Source: Crossaster papposus (lineage: Eukaryota > Echinodermata > Asteroidea > Velatida > Solasteridae). Taken from it: a DNA stretch of 64,000 bases. Both the position numbers and the translations under genes were made by a program. The DNA is taken from positions 620,001-684,000 of the forward strand of contig JBAIAA010000254.1 in assembly GCA_037893245.1 (NCBI GenBank), in the 5' to 3' direction. Every line of letters starts with the position of its first letter. The stretch's first letter is position 1. The notes below the pieces were generated by a model. The model was not told the DNA's origin, made no database searches, and worked only from the letters and a program-made list of their open reading frames with translations. This document shows positions 37,523 through 50,200 of the stretch, in pieces.

Positions 37523-38091
37523 GCCCGGCCTTCATCAGTGGTTGTAGTATCAAGTTGGCTTGTACATGTACAGTACGTGTTTTCGATCACGTGACTGATA
37601 ATCTGGTCAGAAACCCCAACTACTACTTGGAACTACATTTACATGTGCTATCATACCACGAGAGACCACAGGAAACAGTTTTTTCTTTCTCAAGGAGAGT
37701 TAATGTGACGTCACAGAAAACTTGCTTCGCTGTGTATATAGTTGACATGGCCACGTCGTTTGGTGTGAAGGGCACGGAGTGTGGTCACGCATGATCCGTC
37801 GTATTTATAGGCGATGTCAATACAGACAGCTCCATATTGTCGACCGTCTTTATGTTGGCCTCCTCCTGGGCATTGCACAGGTTTACATGAATAGACGTAA
37901 ACTCCCAACACTACTAGAGGCTAACTGGACGTCAGAAATGTGCTATAGCGCCACACGTTTGCCGCGTTATTCACTCTCAGAACACTCAACTGTGTGTGCA
38001 ATATTAAATATAACAGAAGCACCAAGGCTGCATTTTGTGGTATCAATCCTGAAAAACTGAATGTTTTGTCTACTCGCTGACTACTTTATAT

Positions 38092-38098
38092 TATAAAG
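38092..38098 (+). promoter_or_regulatory. TATA-like box upstream of SMCT-a exon 1
   Basis: TATAAAG lies 123 bp before the ATG at 38221. A start site about 30 bp downstream would give a leader of roughly 100 bases without a splice. No comparably clear box is seen before exon 1A or 1B, where splice acceptors suggest spliced leaders. Confidence 0.35.
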
Positions 38099-38220
38099 AC
38101 GTTCGCTTGACTTGAACTTAGGTCTGAATTCATCATCATCTTCACGGTTGTCGAACGCTCACTCCACACTTCTTTCTGGACGTTACAACCACCTCTCACG
38201 GGCGCGATATACAACAAACC

Positions 38221-41200
38221 ATGACGTTCGATGTGGTACCGAGAATCTTTGGCTGGGCGGACTATGTTGTCTTCGTAAGCACCTTGCTCATCGCCTGCTT
38301 AATTGGCGTCTATCATGCCCTTACTGGCGGTCGCCAGCGCACAACCGCCGAGTTCTTCATGGCGAATCGTAACATGAACCCCGTCCCCGTCTCCATATCG
38401 CTAGTAGCCAGCTTCATCTCAGCCATCACGTTTCTTGGTACACCTGCCGAAAACTACCTCAACGGCTCCATGTTCTGGTTGTACGGGTTCGCCTACATTC
38501 TCGCTGGCCTCTGGGCATGGCGGTGTTTCATGCCGATTTTCTTTCGCTTGCGAGTTACCAGTGTTTTTGAGGTAGGGATAAACATGGAGACAACACAAAT
38601 CCACCAACTTATCTGTATCTTCTACTTATTGTCTAGCGTGACAACAAAACGTTGTCTTGCACTTGCAGACAATTTAATAATATACACTTTGTCGTTGTTT
38701 TTGTATTTTTTATTTTGTTAAGTACTTGGAACTTCGCTTCAACAAGACCCTGCGAATTTGCGGCATGCTGACGTTCTTCCTTCAAATGGTGAGTTGAAGT
38801 GGGCAAGTGTCCAAGATGAGAGTTATGACAACTGCCCAGAATCAAACACCTCTTCGTGAATAAAATAAAATAAAGCATGCACTGTCCATACGAACTTTGG
38901 AAAAAAACCAAAAAACCCTCAGCATTCATCAAATGCGTTTCTTGAGGCATACATTTGATGTGGTGAAGAAACATACTTTTACCAACTAAAACTTAACTTG
39001 TTTGTCTATAAAAATCACAATCGTCATTGTTTTATTTATTTTTTGCAGGTCATCTACATGGGTATAGTGATCTACGCCCCAGCACTTGCTCTTAGTGCAG
39101 GTAAACAAGAACTGCATTTTTACCTATAAATATATACACCTTTAAATTGCAACATTTTAGACTATTAGGTATGTCTATTATGTGCTTGAGCAATACATTG
39201 TGCAGGAAGTGAGAGCTTTTCCAGGATATTTTACCTGGGAAGCCGAGAAACACGATTGTGCAGGAAGTGAGAGCTTTTCCAGGATATTTTACATAGGAAG
39301 CCGAGAAACACGACATGTTCACGTGGCCGTGTACTATGAGAGAGTGGAAAGATCGTACGGTTGTGTTTTCCGTTTGTTGCAAACCACTACGGTGGCCGTG
39401 CGCGACCGTTTTATTTATGTTTGTTGTGTCAATCTGTCTCAGTTACCGGCCTTCACCTGTGGGGTTCTGTCGTAGCCATCGGACTTGTGTGTACCTTCTA
39501 CACAACAATCGTAAGTCCATACAATTTTGCTGATCTCAATTCTGCAGATAATACCTCTGAGTTTTTAACACACTCAATCTTGATAAGGTAAATATATGTT
39601 GGGAATTTCCGGCTATGCACTCATAAGTCTTGTTGCGATACCACGATACAACGGCGCTGGTCTGGCGCCCTGTCTACTTTTGTTACTTCAGGGCGGGATG
39701 AAGGCAGTGTTGTGGACCGACGTCTTCCAAGTCACCATCATGATCAGTGGCTTCTTGGCGCTCATCATCGCAGGGAGCATGCGCGTGGGAGGTATCGCCA
39801 AAGTCTGGGAAGTGGCCGAGGCCGGCGGTCGAATTGACTTCTTCAAGTAAGTTTAACTCGATACAATTTGCGGTTATGCAATTATCAGGGTCAGACCCAC
39901 CGCATCCTGGAAATCAAGGAAAGCCTGGAAAATTAGTTTTGCTTTTTCCAGTCGGAGAAAAGTCGGGGCAAACAGACTGAATGAAAAAAAGACTGACAGT
40001 GCCACAAAAATGAAAGAATTGAGACTTTTATTTATCTTAGATAAATTCATAAATTGTCAATAAATTCATATTGTCATTAAATTCATGTGAAAGTCTACTT
40101 AATAGGTGACGTATTCAAACAAAATCACGTTAAAGTAGCATTTAGTATACACGTAATCTCCAGGACATTCTAGTGTGCTATAACCTGTATTTTATACTCA
40201 ATGTTTAATAGTGCAAGCCAACCTCAGAATTATAACAATTCCACCTAATATATACAAACAGAGGATAAAATAAGTTTTCTTTAAACAATAAAATAAAGCC
40301 AACCGAGAGACCAGGTTCATTGACTATAACATTGTATGCTCTTGTTCTTATTCAATGTCCAAATCGGATGCACACCTTTTCATACACGACTTCAATCAAC
40401 CGATGCTGCAATGATCTTTTCTTGGTATATGTAATTCCATTGCGATGCTCCGTGCACCGTATAGTTTCGACCCAGACCCGACGGTGCGTCACACGTTCTG
40501 GTCGGTGGTAATCGGCGGTACCTTCACCTGGTCGGCCGTCTACTGCGTAAACCAGGCACAGGTCCAACGCTACCTGACCTGCGGCAGGGAACCAGTTGCC
40601 CAACTGTAAGTGCGTGGTCAATGCCCAAACCCCAGCTTTGTTTCTGTTCTGGCTTCGTTCATGCAGTTTAGCAATGATGATGGATCTGGAGATTGGAGCC
40701 TATGCTGGGGTTTGGAAAACGGCCCTAGTAATAGTATCCAAAGCCAACACGAGTAATAAACCTTTCATATGTTAACCATGGTATAGGAACAAGATCAACC
40801 ATAGAAGGAAAGCGCACGTACGTACGTGTAAAACAAAGCGTGGCGTCATTGCACTAAAGGCAGTTTTGTACTGTGTCAAAATTTAAATAGTTATTGATTT
40901 GACTGACTTAATTATGCAGTACTGATCGCTGCAGCAACGGTAGCATCTGTCATTGTGCCACAATTAGGATAATGCACCAAAGCCTTTCGGTATTACACAT
41001 TTAAAGTAAGCAGATACATTTGTAAAAATTTCTAAAAATGTAATCAAGATGAGCAGCAAGCTGCCTTAGCTTTTGAATAACTATTTGCTAAATGTTTTAA
41101 GTTTGAACGGAAGTCTGTCGTTAAAATTACTTTAGTCGATCCCATAATTATAGTCGATCCCATTACAAATCCCCTGAAGCCCATCACAGAAGGATTCCTT

Positions 41201-44200
41201 TGTCATTGTTCATCCAGTTTACTTAATTGTGACTAGACTTGTGACTAGACTAGTGGGAACTCGATTACAACTCTCTTAGAAAGTTTACGAACGGAGTTCC
41301 TTGTAAACATTCACTTCATTCAGATAAATGTAATCACATTTATCCATATTGATTTATCTATAGTGCTTTATTCCTTGCTGTGGTGGGAATGTTGATTGTG
41401 GTATCTCTGGCTTGTCTATCTGGCCTCGTGATGTACGCCAACTACGCCGGCTGCGACCCCTTCACCCTGAAATACGTCGACTCCAGCGATCAGGTATGAA
41501 CTCTTCAGTCCCCTGACGATGGGCAGAGCATACTGTCCGAAACGTTGAGTTCCCTTCGGTTCTCCCAAGAGATTTACCACACGGTGCTACCGCAAGCAAC
41601 TAAATATCTTACTGAACCCTAATGGTGCAGAATACATCGGTTTCAATACGAATTTTCACACAACCTAGAGGTTAGGGTTTCCACATGAATGACCATTATT
41701 TTATAGATGTACCAACATATTTGACTGGATACACTATCTGCACTCGTGTCACGAGGAGAGGCAGCGGCCGTCATTGGCTCTTCACAGCTCAACGAGTTTG
41801 CTTTCCAGTATTCTTATTGGCTGAGCTTGCGAGTCAGCGCCGCCTGTCATGCTAGTATGGGAATTTCCTCGAGCAAGATAATTATCCAGTATTCTTTTCG
41901 TTTGATATTGTAGCTTGTCCCGTATTTCCTGATGGACTTATTTCACAAGAGCCCGGGGCTCCCGGGTCTGCTGGTGTCGGCTGTTTTCAGTGCTGCACTG
42001 AGGTAAGATGTATGACAAAACCCGGAAGTAAACTAATGGGCTTTATTCGCGAGTCGGCCATCTTGAATTGAAAGTTAGGTCAAATCTTCATTTTTGGAAC
42101 TTGCGGATAGAACAATTATTACCAGTCTTGTCTGATAAAAATTTTAAAATGTGATTAAGCATACCTTTATGTTTTACATTTTAAATACATACTTGAAAGT
42201 GAGATTAGAATGTCAAAGTAGTCTGGCATCATCTCATTTAACTGTTCACAATTTATAAAATACATTCACATTCGTGAATAAGGTCTATAAGATTTTAATT
42301 GTAAATCTAGGTGGCTTTCTTTGTGTAAGGGGTATACAAGTTCAATTTAGTTTAGTTATTTTTGTATTTTTATATTTACCTTTTTGTGTTCTTTTCACAC
42401 AGCACCGTGTCATCAGGTTTGAACTCCCTAGCCGCTGTGACCGGGGAAGACATTGTCAAGAGCATCTGGCCTGATATTGAGGAGGAGAAGTACACAAAAA
42501 TTACCAAGTGTCTCGGTGCGTTATCGATCACACGTCATTCTCACCACAGGTCAATCACAATTGTACAATGTATTAACGAGCAAATCACAAGTCATTTACA
42601 ACGTGATTTACAACGTGATTTACAACTGAAATACGTGTAACTATAGTCAGTCACAGTTCTCAATCAAATACGGGTCTCATCAGATGGAATTTGCGGCAGC
42701 GTAGGCTCGCTGGTTCGCAGCTAAATAGCACAGCGAGCTCTGCGGTCGAGTGGCGAGACGTCGGCACTATAGAAAGAATGAGGTCGGGGTTCGAGTCCCA
42801 CTTGAGTTTGTTATCTAATCTCTCGGGACAACACTGAGTATACAGTGTTTATGAAAACGTCCGTGAAAGGCAAAATATTAAATTTGCAAAAACAAGTTGG
42901 TCATGAGGTAATCACCAAGGCTCATTGTACACGAATGAGTTGCTACAATACAAAGCATGTCACAACATGACAACAAGAGTGGCTAGAACGCATTAATTTG
43001 TATAACTCGTTGCGTAAACACTCGAAGTCTCGCGACTGACTTCAGAGTGACTTGTGTGATGATCTGCGCTTACTAGATTACAAGTTAGCTCCAATTCTAC
43101 GAATTTGTTTTGTAGGCATTTAATTATATTGGTCTTTATAAACATTCCCCAGCTGCTGGATATGGGCTACTGTGTATTGGTATGGCGTTCGTTGCATCTC
43201 TGCTGGGAGATGTGCTGCAGGTAAGCGTTGTGTGGCAGTATAATCTTGCAGGGATGTTGTTGATCAGCTGTGCTTGCTTTAGCCCTGGCCTAGCATAAGA
43301 CTTCAGCCCTGGCCTAGCATAAGACTTCAGCCCTGGCAAGCATTAGGCTTTAGACCTGGCTAGCGTAAGGCTTCAGACCTGGCAAGCGTAAGGCTTCAGA
43401 CCTGGCAAGCGTAAGGCTTCAGACCTGGCAAGCGTAAGGCTTCAGACCTGGCAAGCGTAAGGCTTCAGACCTGGCAAGCGTAAGGCTTCAGACCTGGCAA
43501 GCGTAAGGCTTTAGACCTGGCAAGCATTAGGCTTCAGACCTGGCAAGCGTAAGGGCTTCAGACCTGGCTAGCGTAAGGCTTCAGCCCTGGCTAGCGTAAG
43601 GCTTTGGGTTTCCCAGTAGTCATGTCCATGCCCACTTAACCTTTCCCAACCATCTAAATGTAATAACAGTTTACACAAGCCCTAGTTATAGGGAGTAAGA
43701 GTTCATAATAATACATTAGGAAGATTTTCTCACAGACTTGTAAACAAAAACAAAAGTATCCCACTCTTCTGAATATCAGACTGGTGTGTTTTATTACCCC
43801 AGATAATCTAAGACTTAACCTAACCTATTCAAATTAAGACCTATAATACGAAAAGATCTCCTCGATTTCCGTTTTCTTAGGCTGCCCTGAGTATCTTTGG
43901 TATGATTGGCGGCCCTCTTCTTGGTCTCTTCAGCTTGGGAATATTTTTCCCGTGGGCCAACTCAAAGGTAGGACTTACATGTAGCTTTTAAAAGGTATAG
44001 CAGAGTAAGGTTCTAAACGTTCAGTTTGACTACCAAACAAGCAAAACCAGTTGCTATTTCTCTCATATAGGCCTATACAAAACAAACAAAAACACAAAAA
44101 TTCCAAATCTCGGTGGGAGCATGGACATTTTAGGGATTGTGCCTTTGATGATACAGGCATGGAATTGGGCACACAGTAAACCGGCTATATTATTTTGTAA

Positions 44201-47200
44201 TCAGATGTTTCCGTTTTGGGTTGATTTGTCGGTCATTTCGTTCCATTTGAAGGGCGCAGCTACTGGGCTCTTGTGCGGTCTAGTCTTCTCTTTCTGGATC
44301 GGAATCGGAGCCCAGTTCTACCCGCCAATTAACCTCAACAAGCCACCCCTGTCTATCGACGAGTGTCTGGTCGACAACGTAACAGAGTCTTGGAGCGCGA
44401 CCCCTTACGGGACCACCGAACCGCCTACAATGATGAACTACACGACCCAAATGGTGACTCCAACTGAAAGGTACAACAGTTTAGAATAAAAGCCCAAACA
44501 AACAACCCAACAAACAAACGAACACCCCCAACAACACAACAAAATATAAACATCAAATTATTATTATTATTATTATTTATTTTACTCCACTTCATTAGTT
44601 AAAAATTACAAAAAGTTAAATTAAGAACAAATATATAAAACTATCAAGAAGCGGAGAAGGCAATGCCGAGGAGAAATAAAAAACGTGATGTTAATGACAA
44701 TGTGATGTTAATGTTGGCATGTGCGATCCAGCTAAGGTAGGCGTTATGCAGTGCCTGTTTTGGTTAATGTCTCGGGTGCGTTCAACTTACGCGAGCTGTT
44801 TAAGCGCCAGTTGAAGTGTAACGATATTTTTAGAAATACGTTTTCAAAATGGCGGTGCCCAGTGACAGTGACATTCGTTGGTTATCTGCTGCACCAATTT
44901 TATTGTCAAACTCAATATTTTTCTTTACAAAAAATCCTGTGAATGCCAAAACAATCCACCGTTTATAGCGAAAAGTATGAAACGCAAATACAAAAACGTG
45001 AGAAAAAAACTGTAGTCTGCTAACCTCTCTGCCATCTTTAAAAAACGTCACTGGCCAACAGCGAACAGCTCGTAATGACGTTCGCCGTTTTCGCTAACGT
45101 TCGCCAACATAATTGGCGCACATTGCGTTTTACTCAAGCGAACAACGCTAACGTTAGCCAACGTTGGCAACGTTCGCGTGAAAGGAACTTTGGCAACACC
45201 AATATGCTTTTCTTGTCCGAACTTAGCTTTTTCTAAGTAAGTGATATATTTCGCTGTTTGCAAACTTGTACCGAATGTTACGGTAGGTCTTGCAATGAAA
45301 TGAATTTCTGGCACACGCAACATTTATATTGTCACCGTGTTAAACTACATGTATTCTTCTCCTCATATGTTCATTGGTATATAACTCTTCCTCTTGTTAT
45401 ACATGTTATATTGCGTGTTGCAGTTTATTGTCATTTGTTAATCTCATGTATATTTGGGTTGCTTACTAGGCCAGCCTTAGCCCAACTGTACGCGGTGTCG
45501 TACGCCTGGTACAGCGCCATCGCTTGGCTGACGGTGATCAGTACTGGATTGATTGCAAGTTTTGCCACAGGTTGGGGCATTTTTTTTGTGATTGCCAGAA
45601 AACAATCTCTTCAAGAATTCACACAAAAAGCTCCCGATGTTAAAATCTAGTTCTACCAAAACATCGATCAAGTTGGGATGTGAAGGTTTAGTTGTAGATA
45701 CTGATATTGGCTTTCTTATTAATGGCAAACTGAATATTTACCTTTGAAATGGGGTCTTTATAGAGGTTTTGTGTGGGTAATATACACCTTTTACATCTTT
45801 GCAAATCTTAACACCATTGTGGGGAACTCTAAACTCTAACCAAATGTAAAGGGCAATTAGTTTAAAGGGTGCAATTAAATTTTATTGGCTTGAATTCGGT
45901 TGGGGTTAAAGAAGTGTTGTGCTATAATCAAATCGATTATAGAAAGTACACTCATGCACTTTTGTTTTAGGCTACACCAAACCTTCGGAGGTTGACCCCC
46001 GCTTGCTGTGTCCAGTGGTCGACGCCATGTATTGCTGCCTACCGGAAAAGTGGAAGAAGCCACTCCGTTGTGGGGCTAAGAAGTATGAACCCGGGCATAA
46101 TGAGGTAACGTTACGTCATCTCAAATTCGCACGTTCACCATTAGGCTATTGGTTTTGTTTCTTTTGAGTTTGAAAGTTTGTGAGATTAGAAAGTAGATGA
46201 ACGTACTCACATCTGACATTAAAATTCGGCACCCTCTGTGAACGTTTTCAAAGTATGGATTATTGTTTCTTCAATTCGTAACGGATAAGGAGCATTGGGA
46301 ATTGGTTTTAAAAAACCACTTGGCGTATTATCAACTGTACAACAATGTTTTATTATTAACAAAAACAATATGACAAGCATGCATGAAACCATGTTGTTCG
46401 GGCGGTACGGGGAGCAATACGCAGTAAAAAATAATTACGGAAAATTACCTGGGCCGATATTCATAAAAGCCTGCTAAGCCTAGTTGGCTGCTAAAATGGC
46501 CCATAGTTGACAGCTAAGCCTAGTTGGAAGCTACTGTAAGTGATATTCATAAAACTTTGCTAAGCTTAGTTGGTTGCCACTGTAGGTTGGCTGCTAAGTG
46601 CTAACGTTAGACTTAATCTGGGGTGTCTCTAAGTCACAGTTGGCAACTAAGTCATTTGTTACGGGATGTTTTACATTGGATAACATGATTCCTAAATTCA
46701 GATTTTAGTTTTTAAGAGTCTATTTTTTAGGTTTCAAAATTGTCTATTGGTTGTAGAGAATCTAGCTCAATCCTAAACATATTTCTTTTTGCGATTGGTG
46801 TTGACGTCTTTGTGCTTACTCTCAAGAACGCCTTTCAATTCATCAAACTTTTCCACTAGAAATAAGTTTTGTTCATCAATTTTTTTGGCTTTACGTTTCT
46901 TCCCTTTACTATGTTTACCTTCCACATCGCCATACTTATGTAGATTTTTCAATGCACACATAGGCCTTATGTATCAGATTTGAATACTGCTTTTCCTAAA
47001 AGTCATTTTACCCATCCAAAAACATCACCATACCCTATTGACATGAAAATTCACATTTTCCGGTTGTTTGGTTTGACGAACTGCCTAAATAGCTGCGTGC
47101 TTAAAATGCTTATAGCTGCCAACATTCTTAGCAAGGTTTTATGAATACAAAATTAGTTGATAACCACGGAGCAGCAAACTACGGATTTAGCAGGCTGCTA

Positions 47201-50200
47201 GGGCTTCGTTGGCTGCTAAGCTAGCAGGCTTTTATAAATTTCGGCCCTGTTATTCGCGGGTGCAACAAATTCCCATAAATTGTACAGTCCCGTAAACTGG
47301 CAGATGTTGGAACATGTTCTCCTTGAACAGAAAAAAAGGCACAGTTTTGATGAGGAAATGCATCCATTATGTGTCTTTTTGTTCCTCGTCATTCTTGCCA
47401 ATTCCCTTACCGGCAGTTTATGGTGACTGTAAATTTATCGGGAATGTGTTGGTACCCATACAAAAAAGTGTATACAAAAAAAATATCCTTTGTGCCTTAA
47501 TTCACCGTCATCTCAGATTTCTAGCTAAAGCGCACTATCAAATATCACAAGTCAATTAACTTACGTGTCACATTGCTGCAAAGGCATGTAGTGGGTTGTT
47601 GCATCTTTTGTAATGATTATTTCATGTTTTTGTTGTTCTTATTTTGTCTGTTTTCATTTGCCTCCAGTGATTATAGTCAACAAGTCAAGAAAATGGATCT
47701 GGTGTATAGTCGCCTTTATGCTTTCTCCATCTACAAACCATTTCATTATGCTCTTCTCTCCCACGAATCTAATCTCATATTTCCTCATTTTTTCTTCTTC
47801 TTAGTATCGGGATTATAAAATGGAACCGATACACACTGTCGCAACAGATCTTGATATAGCGGTTTAGAAGTTTTGTAAGTGGATCTCAGAATAATAGATG
47901 TTCCTGTCTGTCTGTGAAATCGTTGGTTCATTGGGCCAAATACATAAACAAAACTGGCAATTGCCTCGAGAAAAAGCAAAATTTCATTAAGCAGAAGCAA
48001 AAGCAATTGCTTAAAAACACATGTTCTGGCTTTTCATAATTCAAGTTCAAAAGACATTTTGTTGCAAATGTTCACTATGCTTCACGCTACGATTGAAATG
48101 GAGATCATCCAATGGGCTTCAAAATGACATACAACTTGGCCTTCTATGTGCTATACTTTTCGAGATATGAGATTATGCTCATTAGTCCAAAGTTCACTTA
48201 CCAGTATCTCAAAAACTGACCAGCCAAATCACAAATAATTTCATTTCTGGTTTTTTTTTATGAAGGCCAATCATACATGTAAACACCAAATGTATTAGGC
48301 CCAATGTCTAAGTATCCCTAAATGTTTCATGTGACCATTGTCGCTCAGTTTTAGCATTGCTAATTGTTGTAATGGTATAATCTTACTCACTGTTCTAACA
48401 ACCTTCCACAAATCTAATGAACAAAAAGTGTACATAAATATTAAAACTATAAAAGACCGACGAATTTAAAGCGAATAATTATTTGAATATTGTTGTGATC
48501 ACTGTTTGCTTTGATACGTCCCTCTTAAAAACCTTTGACCTTAAAACACCGTCCTCTTAATAAATCATACTCTCAGTTTCTCCTCACGGAGAAATGTCGA
48601 GATTGTATACCTAATTATTTGAAGCCAGTTCTCTTGGATGGAAACTTGACTTCTGTTTGCAGTGAACCTTTACAAAAACACTAACACAAATAACAGTGTA
48701 CCCCTTAAGTTGTGCTAATAAATGTTAACAAGGCACTCCGTCCGAAGATTTGTGATCAATGTCAACAAACTTATTTGTCTCAACACGCCGCTCTTATCAT
48801 CGCTTAACCATTGTACAAACCTCTGTCTGTTAATTGCTTTATCTAACATCGCCTTCCCATATGCCATTACAAAATGAGACGGAACTGGGAAAAATGCCGA
48901 ACAAATTGGCAAGGGGAAAATACAAAGGGGAAAAGGTGGTTGCTCATTAAAACAACGCATCAAATGAATTACCACTTGCGTTCACACTTCACTAACTTGC
49001 AATTGTGTGTTCAAATTAGAACTTGTTTAATTGTTTTGTTCTTTGTTTAACGGTGAGTATTATCAAGTTATCTGGAAATAATTCGACTTGGGTTCAGTTC
49101 ATACATGGTCAAATATTTTGGTTTACATGTACCGGTTACAACTCTTCTTTGGTGAGTACATTAACAAAAGCAAATCACCTGCAAGACAAATGAACTCTTT
49201 AGTATTTTCCAATGACACTCGCATTTGGAAATTACACAGTAACAGGAAGACCAACAATATCACATTTCGGACCCCTTATGGTCTGACATCTTTACAACAG
49301 CATTTTACAAACATTGAATTATCGGATAGGCTAAAAACATATTACTTGTATTGTGTCTGTAACGTAACTGTGGGGTACGCAAAGTTGCAGATTCAATATT
49401 TTACACTATCACTCGCGGTAGCCCAAGTATTATTCTGCAAGTTGCTGTTTATTCGAAATATTAAATTGTGGACCATAGAACAGCAATAGACCCGTGAGCT
49501 GAAGGTAGGATACACCATTTGCAGATATCGAACATTTTTACTACCGAATTTTTCAAAAATATCTTACTTATTTGAAAGTAAATAATGATTGTAGGCATCC
49601 AGCAAAATGATTGCGCTAGATATCTTGTAATTGTTCGGGAAAATGTAATGTTACAAACAAATATTCCTGATCGCTGAACGGCGATCGCGAGAAAAACAAG
49701 AACAACATAAGAACCACTGCTCGACGCCGGTTAAAAACGAACGCCGTTTTTTTGCTTTTCTCAGCATTCATGATTGTAAAACATCATACAAGTCAGTTAA
49801 ACGATATTTACTATAACATGCAACCCCCCGACTCCACCCATTCATGAAAATTCAATCAATTACTAATGGTGAATCCTACCTTCAATGACGTAAAATGGTG
49901 TGGGGTAAGTGAATTAAAAATGATGCAAGCTTTTTTTTGTATTAACACTTACCTACACATTCAAGTGCTCAGGCTGGACAAAGTCTGGCGATTTTCCTGG
50001 CCGGAGTGCTGCCTGGTATGCAGCGTATATTTCTGCATGAGACATGCAACAAGCCCAGTCTCAGTTGCTTGTCAAGCCTACACAATTTTATCACAAGACG
50101 AATCCACCACAAATTACAAAGACGAACGGAGAAGATAAAAACACGACGACGACATTAATACGAAGCTCACGTGGCCTACGTTATATCGCGCGCGACGGTG

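Noticed and set aside
43279-43605. CRISPR-like array of short repeats
   Set aside because: Units are contiguous with no unique spacers and lie in an animal intron: a minisatellite.
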